Source of the DNA: a bacterium
Lineage (GTDB): Bacteria; Electryoneota; RPQS01
Length of the DNA: 64,000 nt
NCBI GenBank assembly: GCA_023382385.1
Contig: JAHDVH010000002.1
Coordinates: 386,219-450,218 of the forward strand
Direction of reading: 5' to 3'
Shown here: piece by piece, positions 1-8,023 of the stretch
How positions within the stretch are numbered: the stretch's first letter is position 1
How the letters are laid out: each line of letters starts with the position of its first letter
Made by a program: the position numbers and the translations under genes
The notes under the pieces: generated by a model
The model's input: only the letters and a program-made list of their open reading frames with translations
What the model was told of the DNA's origin: nothing
Database searches by the model: none

Positions 1-86
1 TGGGCGAAGAAGTACCTTTTGTTGCAGACATTGAGCAGAATTGAAAAGGTGTTAGAATCTTGGCAAAGTGGAGGATTGATCAGATG
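1..86. other. Left edge, no gene assigned
   Basis: Two plus-strand frames are open from the window edge, one ending at 44 and one at 132. Either could be the tail of a gene that begins outside the window. The frame ending at 44 would leave a normal 42-base gap to the convergent lipocalin gene. The tails are too short to identify. Confidence 0.3.
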
Positions 87-680
87 CTATTGTCCTGCTT
101 GCTCTGTTCTAATCAGACCGGACAAATCGTAACCCAGTCGTTTGATCTCATCGAGGATGCTCTGCAAGAGAGCATCCTCCATCTGCGGAGCGCGGGATAG
201 AATCCAAAGATACTTGCGGCTTGGCTCACCCACGGCAGCATAACTGTAGTCAGACGCGAGGCTAATGATCCAATAGTCTCCCCACACAAATGGAAGGAAA
301 GAGAGCAACTTCGGAGCAAAACGAACTTTCAGTTTCGAGTTCGGTCCGTTTGCTGTCGCCCGTCTTGCAATGCCTTCTGCTTGCGTCGTGAGACCGTTCT
401 TGCCCTTGCAGCTATTCACAACGCTGACTCGCCCGTCCGGCAAGAGAGTATATGTGGCGACTACATCAGCCGAGCACTTCTTCTGAAACCAGTTAGGCAG
501 TCGTGCGATCTCATACCACGTGCCGACGTACCGATTCAAATCGACTTCGGGAACGGTATTCAGTGTTGGCATGCTGTCCGCAGTTGCATTCAGAATGAGG
601 CCGAGAAGTGCGAGAGCTAAAAGTAAACGTACGCATTGGGGTTTACCCCCATGCTTGGGATAACAAAGCGAATAACGCAT
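87..680 (-). CDS. blc: Blc-type bacterial lipocalin
   Basis: A 197-residue lipocalin, a small beta-barrel that binds fatty acids or lysophospholipids in the periplasm or outer membrane. The GxW signature GTWYEIARLPNWFQ lies near residue 53, and the later conserved strands (WGDYWIISL, then YLWILSRAP) are present. A basic N-terminus followed by a hydrophobic stretch (VRLLLALALLGLIL) serves as export signal. I see no clear lipobox, unlike E. coli Blc, so it may be periplasmic. The start is supported by GGAG four bases upstream of the ATG. It follows the POT transporter by 20 bases on the same strand, so the two are probably cotranscribed. Length fits the family. Confidence 0.9.
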   Translation of the reverse strand: MRYSLCYPKHGGKPQCVRLLLALALLGLILNATADSMPTLNTVPEVDLNRYVGTWYEIARLPNWFQKKCSADVVATYTLLPDGRVSVVNSCKGKNGLTTQAEGIARRATANGPNSKLKVRFAPKLLSFLPFVWGDYWIISLASDYSYAAVGEPSRKYLWILSRAPQMEDALLQSILDEIKRLGYDLSGLIRTEQAGQ

Positions 681-700
681 AAGGCTCCGAAAGCAAGGTT

Positions 701-2476
701 TTACTCCGGATTTCCCTTTTTCAGGATCAGCTTGTCATATAGAACAAGGATGATGGCCGTTGCCAGCGCCAATCCTCCGAAGATCATCCACATCAAGTCT
801 GGTCGTCCCTGATCGCGCGCCAGCGTGCCGTAGAGTTCACCCGAAAGCCGACCTCCGAAGATATTCCCAAGAGCGATGGTCCAAAAGTAGAATCCCATGT
901 ACATCGCCACCTTTTGCTGCGGTGCAATACGGCCAACGTATTCCTGACTCTTTGGAGAAGCGATCATTTCGCCGAATGCAAAAATGGTTATCGCAAGCGT
1001 CACCAGCCATCCCGTCGCAAGCCACGCGCTCATACCGATACCGATCGCCGAAACAATAATTCCGATGACCATTACGGACAGCGGCGGGAAGAAACCTATC
1101 AGGAACGAAACAAGCACCTGAAAGACGACGATTGCTCCCGCGTCGATGTTGATGATATACTCGGGATTGACCTGCCGATACTTCTCTGCCCACGTGTGCG
1201 CCAGAGCTTTGACTGCGGCCGAATCCGCACTCCATGGTTCTTTCCCGTTGGACGCAGCGGGCAGCGCGGCAATGGAGGCCCGAATGTCCTCCTCAGGCAC
1301 GCGCACTTTGAAGTCAAACAGCGTGCGCCGGATTTTCGCAGTCTCCTCCGCACTAAGCATCGTCCCGACTTCGCCTTTGCGCATCGCGGCGGCAGTGTGG
1401 ATTTCGGAAGCAAGCAGATCTTCATTGACTGCTGCGAACTCGCGGGCGAAATCTTCGCCTACCCAGTTGCGCGCCGTATTGACCATGTCGCTCGTATCCA
1501 CGAAGTCACGAATGTACTCAGGCATGGTTAGAAAGATCTGATTAAACGAAGTCCAGAAACCTGACAGAATCAGCAGGTAGAGAGCGAACTTCCAATTGCC
1601 GAGCTTGAGCGGCTGCATGAGCCAAGACGACGCCAAAGCTTTCTTGGCCCGTGCGCGCAACGGAACATCAAGCAGCAGATTCAACACTACCCACACTGCA
1701 CCGATGACCAACATTTGATTCCACGAAATGTAACGGCCGGAAATCGCCAGCAGCGTCAGCAGAACAAAGACCAAGAGGAAAAAGCGGCCATTGCCCAGCA
1801 CCTCCACGATTCCCGACAGCACCTGCTTTATCGAGCGTTTCTCACCGCTGGTGGCTTCGGTAGTCGGCTCTTTATAGAAGAACAGGAGCCAGAAGAAATT
1901 GCAGGCGATCCAGAACGAAGAAGCGATGAACACCCAATCCCAACCGTATCTCACTCGCACCATTCCCGCGACGATCGGCCCGATGAATCCGCCGATGTTA
2001 ACCATCATGTAGAAGATGCCGAAGCCCATGGACGAATTTGTTTCGTCCGTGGTTCGGGCCACCGTTCCCACGACCACCGGTTTGAAAATCGCGGCACCAA
2101 TGGCAACAAAAAGAAAGGCCATGAAGAAGGCACCGAACGAGTGGAACTGACCGAGCAGGTAGTATCCAGGCACGAGTAGTGTGTAGGCGACGATGAAGGT
2201 CTTCTTGTAGCCGAAGCGGTCGCCCAATGCGCCAAACACGACGGGCAGGAGATAGAGAATGAACGGAACGATACCCTGCAACATGCCGCGCTGCTCGGAG
2301 GTGAAACCGAGCGCGCCTTCTGCCTTGGAACCGGTGATGTAGAGGGTCGAGACGGCAAAAAAGCCATACCAGGCGAGCCGCTCGAAGATTTCCATCGTGT
2401 TGGCGACCCAGAAGCTCTGCGGCAATTTGGAGCGCGGACGCTTGGCCGCGTCAGGGGAGATTGGAGTAGCTGTCAT
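701..2476 (-). CDS. POT/PTR2 family proton-dependent oligopeptide transporter
   Basis: A 591-residue inner-membrane transporter of the proton-coupled oligopeptide (POT) branch of the major facilitator superfamily, expected to import di- and tripeptides. The first helix carries the family-like FERLAWYGFF motif near residue 31, and about 12 to 14 hydrophobic helices follow. A soluble insertion of roughly 125 residues (about 315-440), rich in charged residues and alanine, interrupts the C-terminal half. It is longer than the usual loop and probably faces the periplasm. A TTGATT-N17-TATCTT promoter lies just upstream. The lipocalin gene follows closely. Confidence 0.85.
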   Translation of the reverse strand: MTATPISPDAAKRPRSKLPQSFWVANTMEIFERLAWYGFFAVSTLYITGSKAEGALGFTSEQRGMLQGIVPFILYLLPVVFGALGDRFGYKKTFIVAYTLLVPGYYLLGQFHSFGAFFMAFLFVAIGAAIFKPVVVGTVARTTDETNSSMGFGIFYMMVNIGGFIGPIVAGMVRVRYGWDWVFIASSFWIACNFFWLLFFYKEPTTEATSGEKRSIKQVLSGIVEVLGNGRFFLLVFVLLTLLAISGRYISWNQMLVIGAVWVVLNLLLDVPLRARAKKALASSWLMQPLKLGNWKFALYLLILSGFWTSFNQIFLTMPEYIRDFVDTSDMVNTARNWVGEDFAREFAAVNEDLLASEIHTAAAMRKGEVGTMLSAEETAKIRRTLFDFKVRVPEEDIRASIAALPAASNGKEPWSADSAAVKALAHTWAEKYRQVNPEYIINIDAGAIVVFQVLVSFLIGFFPPLSVMVIGIIVSAIGIGMSAWLATGWLVTLAITIFAFGEMIASPKSQEYVGRIAPQQKVAMYMGFYFWTIALGNIFGGRLSGELYGTLARDQGRPDLMWMIFGGLALATAIILVLYDKLILKKGNPE

Positions 2477-2511
2477 TGAGATACCCGTGTGGGTGAAACG
2501 TAGGTTGGCTC

Positions 2512-2540
2512 AAGATAGGGACTTCGCACCACGAAATCAA
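2512..2540 (-). promoter_or_regulatory. Sigma70-like promoter of POT transporter gene
   Basis: On the minus strand: TTGATT (2540-2535), a 17-base spacer, then TATCTT (2517-2512), about 36 bases before the start codon. It matches the TTGACA-N17-TATAAT form seen at several other places in this window. Confidence 0.55.
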
Positions 2541-2672
2541 ACCAGTATGGCCAGGAATCCCGCATTCAAGACGGCTGCCTGCCCCTCAAACCGCCCCTAA
2601 TGTGACGTTTTCACAATGTGATGGCCCCGTTCTTCGGGCGGGACATGGGGCGTTCATCTGTAAGAACACCTT

Positions 2673-2696
2673 GAGTAGCGTCTGAAAGCGCTACTC
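2673..2696. repeat. Inverted repeat, 8-bp arms
   Basis: GAGTAGCG and CGCTACTC are separated by 8 bases. There is no T-run on either side, so it is not a standard terminator. It is isolated in the intergenic region and its role is unknown. Confidence 0.4.
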
Positions 2697-3051
2697 CATG
2701 CCACTCTCTCGAAGTCCCGAGCTTGTAGGAAGCCAGGAACGACGGTCAAATCCGCCGGATCCCACGTTCGTCCACGACTCCGCAACAGTCCGACTTGAGG
2801 CAAATACCACTCAATACGCTTCAAGGATTCGGGTTTTCTCAACTCTAAATTATGAAAGGAAACAACTTCATTTCCAGTCGATTTCTTAGAAATTCCTCTT
2901 AGTAAGCTCGTTCATTTAGCTTGGAAAGAGTTATCGTTTGAAGATAGCTGCATTTGCAAGTTTAGAACTTAGATTTTCGATCACGGGGACTCACAGTTAG
3001 AAGCTTGTGGATCTGTGGATTCAGTGCTAGATAAATAGAAAGCGTTGCATC

Positions 3052-4425
3052 ATGCCTTTCGCTCAACTATCGGCACAAACAAGCATTCACATGTCCGCGA
3101 CACAAATACGAGCCAGACTGCCATTCATCCAGCCGGGAAAGGCCTTCGATGAAAGGTCACGTAAACTCCGAGTCTTCAAGAGAAATGAGATCTTGGTAGT
3201 TCGCGGCTGGCCGGACTTGATGGCTTGGCAAAAAACCGCGGAGAATCCACAGTGGCGATACATCAGACCTAAACTTACTGTCATTCCCCCTTGGACTCCT
3301 GGACTACAACTGTCCTTCTATTTCGCTCTATCTGATCGGGAGATTCGCTGGCAGAAAAACAGAATCGCCGAGTTGTGTTGGCACGGTCTTATTCCAAGAG
3401 AAATTCGCCGAAGTGTTCACTATTATCCCTGTCGACATTGGCACCTGTTGCAACTCGCCGCGCGCTGTGGCAAGCCGGGTGCGGATTTGCTGCAGACCAA
3501 TCCTGCACTTGCATATGCGCTGTCATCTGGTTGGGTCTTTCATCCGGTCAAGCGTCACTTGTCGAGTGCCCGGAATCTTTTGAAGGCCGGACGCGACCAG
3601 CGCGATATTCTGAATTGGCTGGGATTTCCTCCCACACAGCAGGTTCGACGAATTACATCGCGGGTTATTCATCCAGCGTTGAACATCACAAGATTGTTAT
3701 ACCTGCGTGATGCTGTTAAAGATAGTGTGACGACAAAGCAACTCTCGCACTTGCCTCGCTTGAACGCCGGAGTATTGCGCATTGTCACAGATTCCAAACT
3801 GCTGCCGTGGGCCAACATGTCTCTGCTTTCCCAAGTTTCCCAAGCTACGCAGGAAGACAGCTATCCGGAAACGGCCCGCCTGCTGCTTGACTGCATCGAG
3901 ATCGGTACCAAGCTCGGAATTCGAACGTCTAAACTCGCAAGCAGAAAGTCATTCGATGAACTTCATCAACTTTGGCGGTCACTTGCCACTCGACGCAATC
4001 TCTATGAACTGTGCAAAGGCGACACTTCCTTTCCCGATCCGCCAATTCCCGGAACGCCTGACATTGTTCCCATCGATTCGCTTGACGAGATGATTGATGA
4101 AGGCAACTCCATGAGAAATTGCGTAGCATCGCCCAGTTACTTGACTGCAATTCGCGGAAAGAGACTCTACCTCTATTCCGTTCGGGAACCTGTTCGCTGC
4201 ACCCTCTCCATTGCCTGGGTGGCGGAATCAAATCAATGGAGTGTGGATCAACTTCGCTCAGTTTGCAACGGTACCGCACCTCTTGAGGTCCAGCGTACGG
4301 TGCACGACTGGATATCGAAGCATGAAGACTCGACCGGTTCTTCCGAGAATCACGCAACACATAGACTCAACATCGAGACTGACATTGACGAACCGCCCCC
4401 CTTCGCCGATGATGCGCCATTCTGA
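3052..4425 (+). CDS. PcfJ-like protein
   Basis: A 457-residue protein with a PcfJ-like C-terminal region: EGNSMRNCVASPSYLTAI (about residues 350-367), followed by a GxxxxLYSVRE-like stretch and a beta-strand (RCTLSIAW). This matches the M.NCV...Y and I/LYSVR pattern of PcfJ proteins, first named in enterococcal conjugative plasmids and found widely in mobile and chromosomal contexts. Their biochemical function is not established. The N-terminal part is rich in Trp and basic residues and unassigned. No conjugation genes are nearby. No clear ribosome site precedes the ATG; a second ATG at 3091 is an alternative. Confidence 0.6.
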   Translation: MPFAQLSAQTSIHMSATQIRARLPFIQPGKAFDERSRKLRVFKRNEILVVRGWPDLMAWQKTAENPQWRYIRPKLTVIPPWTPGLQLSFYFALSDREIRWQKNRIAELCWHGLIPREIRRSVHYYPCRHWHLLQLAARCGKPGADLLQTNPALAYALSSGWVFHPVKRHLSSARNLLKAGRDQRDILNWLGFPPTQQVRRITSRVIHPALNITRLLYLRDAVKDSVTTKQLSHLPRLNAGVLRIVTDSKLLPWANMSLLSQVSQATQEDSYPETARLLLDCIEIGTKLGIRTSKLASRKSFDELHQLWRSLATRRNLYELCKGDTSFPDPPIPGTPDIVPIDSLDEMIDEGNSMRNCVASPSYLTAIRGKRLYLYSVREPVRCTLSIAWVAESNQWSVDQLRSVCNGTAPLEVQRTVHDWISKHEDSTGSSENHATHRLNIETDIDEPPPFADDAPF

Positions 4426-4678
4426 TCCGACTCTGCCGTTATAGGTAAAGCGATCGCATCTATCGACTTTGCGACTCTTATCCAGCGTTGGACACAAGAT
4501 CAGATTTGATCTATGACAGATAGTAACCAAACAGTTCCATCCACCGCGCGCTTGCAGAAAAACGATTCACTAACCAAAAGCCGAGCCGTGCAACAGTCTG
4601 CACTTTTCGCTGTGATATGCCGAATAGAAATGAAGCAAGTGTCGACACAGTGTAGAACCATGATCATCCGAAACACAA

Positions 4679-4706
4679 AGCCCCTGACATCATCATGTCA
4701 AGGGCT
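4679..4706 (-). terminator. Intrinsic terminator after tRNA-Ser(GGA)
   Basis: A 12-bp stem with one internal mismatch (AGCCC-TGACAT arms, 4-base loop). On the minus strand it is followed by a T-rich tract (TTTGTGTTT). It lies 10 bases beyond the tRNA 3' end and probably closes the repair-gene and tRNA transcript. Confidence 0.75.
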
Positions 4707-4716
4707 AAGTCATCTG

Positions 4717-4803
4717 CGGAGAGAGGGGGATTCGAACCCCCGATACGGTTTCCCGTATGCACGCCTTCCAAGCGTGTGCCTTCAACCACTCGGCCACCTC
4801 TCC
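4717..4803 (-). tRNA. tRNA-Ser(GGA)
   Basis: An 87-nt class II tRNA. Acceptor stem GGAGAGG pairs with TCTCTCC, the discriminator is G, the variable arm is long, and the T-loop is TTCGAAT. The anticodon loop is TTGGAAG (anticodon GGA), reading UCC and UCU. CCA is not encoded. It lies 42 bases downstream of the AlkD-like gene on the same strand and may be processed from that message. Confidence 0.95.
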
Positions 4804-4845
4804 AGCACGCCGCTCTCGAAGAACGGCGATCGTCTTCAAACTAAT

Positions 4846-5967
4846 CTATCTCTTTCTCGCCCACATCTTCTCGATGTAGGAAACTGCCTCCGGTGTCTTG
4901 CAGTTTGTCTGGCCGTGATCCACATGAACCTTGCCGATTCTTTTCGCCGTGGCGACTGCAAGTCTGCGCAGTTTTTCGTTTCTCCCGCCAATACAAATCA
5001 CAGCGTTGTTCATCGCGTAACGAGTGTAGTTCTTCGCGCTGTGGATCTCTTTTTCGATGATCTTGAGCCGGTCCTCGAAATATGAATCCGGCAATCCGGA
5101 CTTCAAATTTAGTGCCAATCCGCCCACTATCGTCCAGCCTGTTTGACTAATCCATTCGTCTTTCGACTTGATCCATGTCTCCGCCTTGGAGTGCGCAAAC
5201 TTCGTCTTGCCGATTAGATTGCCCAGCATCATACAGACGCCGTAGTTTCCCAGGTCCTTAACCCAACGATCGATTTCGCTTGCTGAAAATTGATCCGGAT
5301 CCGCAATCATCATCGCCAGATTTCGCGCATCGGCATTCTTTGATGCCCACAATTCTTGCGCCAAAGCGTGATCAACCTTAATCTTCTTCTTAAGCTTGTT
5401 CAACTCCGCAAAGCTGACACCAAACATCGGCTCAGACATGCCGTGACGCTTATAAATCTTCACGGCCTGCGCCGTTCCGAGTTTCTTCATCTCGGCCATC
5501 AAGGTCTCGAATGTCCAGCCGTGAGTTCCGTTCGGAGAACCGGAAGCCTCTTTTGAACGTGTCGCCTTAGCCGCGCTCTTGGCGGGCTTAGCGTCCACCT
5601 TGTTGCTCAGCTTTGCCGCTTCTCTCAACAACGATGCAAACTTGCGCGGCTGAATTTCTCCAAGAGACGCAACCTTGACATGCCTCATGCCCTTTCCAGC
5701 CCCTTCGAGCAAATCGCTGTCAAGCTCTGCTCCGCGCGGGAATCCGAAGTTGATACGCTTTGCCACTCCCGCAAGATATGCGACATTCTCGCCGTTCAAT
5801 TCGTACCACGGATACCCCCACCTGACGCGCACTTTTACCTTCGGCAATGTGCTTGCGATCAGAGCATGAAGTGCTTCAGCGATTTCGCGTTGCGGTTTGG
5901 CCAGCGTTTTGAAGTAACTCTCGGCGGACGCTTTGCCATCAATGAGTTTAACCGTTGCCTTACTCAT
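4846..5967 (-). CDS. DUF1801-AlkD-like fusion, putative DNA alkylation repair protein
   Basis: A 373-residue two-domain protein. Residues about 1-120 resemble the DUF1801 fold (YdhG/Fra-like), with a conserved [11 protein letters not shown] core and an FGFPRGAEL stretch. A linker rich in Lys, Ala and Ser (about 123-148) joins it to a helical HEAT-like domain (about 150-373) of the AlkD type. In true AlkD this domain excises N3- and N7-alkylated bases; here the [10 protein letters not shown] and [12 protein letters not shown] helices fit the family. Activity is inferred from family only. The DinB-fold gene ends 7 bases upstream, so these are cotranscribed. The two domains are more often separate genes. 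Confidence 0.75.
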   Translation of the reverse strand: MSKATVKLIDGKASAESYFKTLAKPQREIAEALHALIASTLPKVKVRVRWGYPWYELNGENVAYLAGVAKRINFGFPRGAELDSDLLEGAGKGMRHVKVASLGEIQPRKFASLLREAAKLSNKVDAKPAKSAAKATRSKEASGSPNGTHGWTFETLMAEMKKLGTAQAVKIYKRHGMSEPMFGVSFAELNKLKKKIKVDHALAQELWASKNADARNLAMMIADPDQFSASEIDRWVKDLGNYGVCMMLGNLIGKTKFAHSKAETWIKSKDEWISQTGWTIVGGLALNLKSGLPDSYFEDRLKIIEKEIHSAKNYTRYAMNNAVICIGGRNEKLRRLAVATAKRIGKVHVDHGQTNCKTPEAVSYIEKMWARKR

Positions 5968-5974
5968 GTGACCC

Positions 5975-6451
5975 CTAAATCTTTCCCGGCAAACCCAACG
6001 ATCTTCTCAGGCTTCCCAACTGTCCCGCGTGATACGCCTCGTGCTGTAAGAAGAATTGCACGCGCCGACCGTAAGTTTGTAGACTGCCTTCTTTGCGCTG
6101 CGGCCACAGATCATCCCAGTCGATTGCGAAATTCTCAATCCCTGCTTTTAGAATCGCGTGAGTCTGCTCTTCATCCGCTTTGAGTTTCGCGAGACTCAGG
6201 AGCTTTGCCTTGTCTGTCTTTGGCCACGATTCGTCATAAACGGAAAACTTCGCGTCGTTCCACGGATGCTTCACTTCCAGAATCTTGCATACGTGCGTCC
6301 GATAAGCCACGATGTGCCCCAGCACATAGTTTACTGGATTACCGGAAGGTTTCGGTTCCTGCAACGCTTGCGCTTCCGTCACCTCCTCAAGATTCGTGAT
6401 GATGCAGAAGTGGCAGAATCCCAGTTGAGCGAGCAAGTCGTCTGTAGTCAT
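5975..6451 (-). CDS. DinB superfamily four-helix protein
   Basis: A 158-residue DinB/YfiT-like protein. The metal-site histidines typical of the superfamily are visible in NYVLGHIVAYR (near residue 40) and HEAYHAGQLG near the C-terminus. Members include thiol transferases and damage-induced proteins; the substrate here is unknown. I start at the ATG of MTTDDLLAQLG because the longer frame runs through the tRNA-Ser(CGA) gene, whose translation is an artefact. Its stop lies 7 bases before the AlkD-like gene, suggesting a two-gene repair or detoxification unit. Confidence 0.8.
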   Translation of the reverse strand: MTTDDLLAQLGFCHFCIITNLEEVTEAQALQEPKPSGNPVNYVLGHIVAYRTHVCKILEVKHPWNDAKFSVYDESWPKTDKAKLLSLAKLKADEEQTHAILKAGIENFAIDWDDLWPQRKEGSLQTYGRRVQFFLQHEAYHAGQLGSLRRSLGLPGKI

Positions 6452-6478
6452 CCTGATACTCTGTTCGATGGGGCGATA

Positions 6479-6507
6479 CTGCCCCGGCTGTTTCCTGACC
6501 GGGGCAG
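6479..6507 (-). terminator. GC-rich hairpin between tRNA-Ser(CGA) and dinB-like gene
   Basis: CTGCCCCGG and CCGGGGCAG are separated by 11 bases. It lies 10 bases past the tRNA 3' end and 28 bases before the DinB-like start. It lacks a T-run on the minus strand, so it may be a weak terminator, an attenuator or an RNA-processing signal that allows some read-through. Confidence 0.5.
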
Positions 6508-6516
6508 TGTCCGTTG

Positions 6517-6604
6517 CGGAGAGAGAGGGATTCGAACCCCCGGTACCGACAAGCGGTACAACGGCTTTCGAGGCCGCCGCATTCGACCACTCTGCCATCT
6601 CTCC
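6517..6604 (-). tRNA. tRNA-Ser(CGA)
   Basis: An 88-nt class II tRNA. Acceptor GGAGAGA pairs with TCTCTCC, the discriminator is G, the variable arm is long, and the T-loop is TTCGAAT. The anticodon loop is CTCGAAA (anticodon CGA), reading UCG. CCA is not encoded. It lies 80 bases downstream of the LolA-like gene on the same strand. Confidence 0.95.
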
Positions 6605-6684
6605 TTACTTTGCTCCGGGCCGGTCGATGACCCGTTGCAATTTCTCAATCTACATATCCACTCTCTTCTCGAGAGCGTCAGATC

Positions 6685-7503
6685 CTATTCGCCCTGCAGA
6701 AGTTTCGACACCTCGTTCGTGAACACCGAACCGAAAATCTTCATCGTGCGCATTAGCGCGCTCATGTCCGGGAAGCTCTCACCGCCAAGTTGAGCGGAGT
6801 CAAACAGCGCGTTGCTCACAGCCGATCCAGAAGCAACACCGGTAATTCGCGCATTAAAGATCTGTGATCCATCCTGCACCGCCCGCAACTCGTGCGGAAT
6901 TACGTAACCCGCGCGCACTTCCCGAAAATCCGAAAACTCCATGCGCACCGGTTTCGAGTCCAGGGTGCTCTCCGACTGAACCAGCACAAAGTGTTCCTTG
7001 TCATACCAGCTCGTCATCGTGATATCTTTGCCGTTGGACTCTTTGAGCGGCGTCGTGATCACACGGCACAAGCGTCCCTGCACGTACTCTTCGCCGACGA
7101 GCACCGAACCTGCCGCCGGTTCCTCCCAGTAAAGATAACCACGCACGCGGTTGTCCACGTCTCCGCGCGGAACTTTCAGCTTCATCCCCAGTATCTTCGC
7201 CCACACCTGCTGCCCGTCGAACAGCACCGTTAACGGAAATCCGTCGCTGCTGCCTTCCTTGAAGAGCGTCGCGTCCGTGCGCCACTGGCTTCCCCGCGCG
7301 TAATAAGTCGCGTCTATTGTGAAGACGTCCTGCTTCGGCTGCGTGATTTCTCCCCGTATCTCCAGCATGACGCCGTTCAGCGCATCCTGATGCTTCGCAT
7401 GATGCGCCTTGGCCTCGCGCACAAAATCGTTGATGTCATAGGCAAACGCAGAGGTGGCGACAATGATCGCGACAAGGAAAATCTGTAGCACATATCTTTT
7501 CAT
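6685..7503 (-). CDS. LolA-like periplasmic protein
   Basis: A 272-residue exported protein with signal peptide MKRYVLQIFLVAIIVATSAFA. The mature part has the alternating strand pattern of the LolA/LolB lipoprotein-binding fold: a helix followed by MLEIRGEITQ, TYYARGSQWRTDA, TVLFDGQQVWAK, then CRVITTPL and SWYDKEHFVLV. Such proteins bind lipid or lipoprotein acyl chains in the periplasm. It is longer than classical LolA, so I do not call it the essential chaperone. The HxlR regulator gene ends 13 bases upstream on the same strand, suggesting cotranscription. Confidence 0.6.
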   Translation of the reverse strand: MKRYVLQIFLVAIIVATSAFAYDINDFVREAKAHHAKHQDALNGVMLEIRGEITQPKQDVFTIDATYYARGSQWRTDATLFKEGSSDGFPLTVLFDGQQVWAKILGMKLKVPRGDVDNRVRGYLYWEEPAAGSVLVGEEYVQGRLCRVITTPLKESNGKDITMTSWYDKEHFVLVQSESTLDSKPVRMEFSDFREVRAGYVIPHELRAVQDGSQIFNARITGVASGSAVSNALFDSAQLGGESFPDMSALMRTMKIFGSVFTNEVSKLLQGE

Positions 7504-7516
7504 GACTACCCACCCT

Positions 7517-7867
7517 TTACATCACAGCGCTTTCGCTTCCGTTCAGCTCTTTTGCCCTTGCAACTCCCCATTCGCAGGCAAGTTCAAGAATTGGTTTCAA
7601 AGATTCGCCGCACTTTGTCATTGAGTACTCCACGCGCGGCGGAATCTGAGGGAAAATCTCCCGCCTGATTATCCCGTCCCTTTCAAGTTCCCGAAGCTGA
7701 TGAATCAGCATTCTCTGAGTGCACCCGTCGATCTGTTTCCTCAGTTCACCGAAGCGCTTGGTGCCATCTTTAAGATTCCACAGAATCAAGGTTTTCCATT
7801 TGCCTCTGAGAATTCGTAATGTAAACTCAATGTAGCATTCGAATTCTTGGTCATGAACTTTGAACAT
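7517..7867 (-). CDS. HxlR family transcriptional regulator
   Basis: A 116-residue winged-helix regulator of the HxlR/YodB family. The hallmark LRGKWKTLILWNL opens the helix-turn-helix region near residue 19, followed by RFGELRKQIDGCTQRML and the wing IPPRVEYSMT. Several members sense reactive carbonyls or quinones through a conserved N-terminal cysteine; Cys11 here is a candidate, which is inference. It is divergent from the cupin gene, whose promoter contains a 24-bp palindrome, so that gene is the likely target. The LolA-like gene follows 13 bases downstream. Confidence 0.85.
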   Translation of the reverse strand: MFKVHDQEFECYIEFTLRILRGKWKTLILWNLKDGTKRFGELRKQIDGCTQRMLIHQLRELERDGIIRREIFPQIPPRVEYSMTKCGESLKPILELACEWGVARAKELNGSESAVM

Positions 7868-7903
7868 CGCGGCCCCACCCTTGGTATACTTCCTCGCACC
7901 ATG

Positions 7904-7917
7904 TTACAAAATTGTAA
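7904..7917. promoter_or_regulatory. Inverted repeat TTACAA-N2-TTGTAA, possible second operator
   Basis: Six-base arms separated by AA in the divergent region between the HxlR and cupin genes. It lies where the minus-strand -35 element of the regulator gene would be expected, so it could serve autoregulation. Supported by position only. Confidence 0.35.
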
Positions 7918-7921
7918 GCAC

Positions 7922-7951
7922 TTGATTGAAGGTAATTTACTCATTACCTTC
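7922..7951 (+). promoter_or_regulatory. Cupin gene promoter overlapped by a 24-bp palindromic operator
   Basis: Plus strand: TTGATT (7922-7927), a 17-base spacer, then TACCTT (7945-7950). The palindrome GAAGGTAAT-N6-ATTACCTTC covers 7928-7951, filling the spacer and the -10. A protein bound there would block RNA polymerase. The divergent HxlR regulator is the obvious candidate. Confidence 0.6.
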
Positions 7952-8023
7952 ACCGAAGAGATGCAATGTAGCTCTGACCTGAATCACCCGCAACCCTTAC
8001 AACCGCAAAAGACAGGAGTCACC

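Larger units (their letters stand above)
2477..3051. other. 575-base intergenic region
   Basis: This region separates the divergent POT transporter and PcfJ-like genes. It holds the transporter promoter at its left end and an 8-bp inverted repeat at 2673-2696. Short open frames here have no start signal or recognisable product. From about 2840 the sequence is AT-rich and may contain the promoter of the PcfJ-like gene, which I cannot place exactly. Confidence 0.5.

Noticed and set aside
2654-2842. 62-codon minus-strand open frame
   Set aside because: No ribosome site, no recognisable product, and it contains the orphan inverted repeat.
6452-6598. Longer N-terminus for the DinB-fold protein (MAEWSNAAASK...)
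   Set aside because: It is a translation of the tRNA-Ser(CGA) gene plus the hairpin; the ATG at 6451 gives the normal family start.
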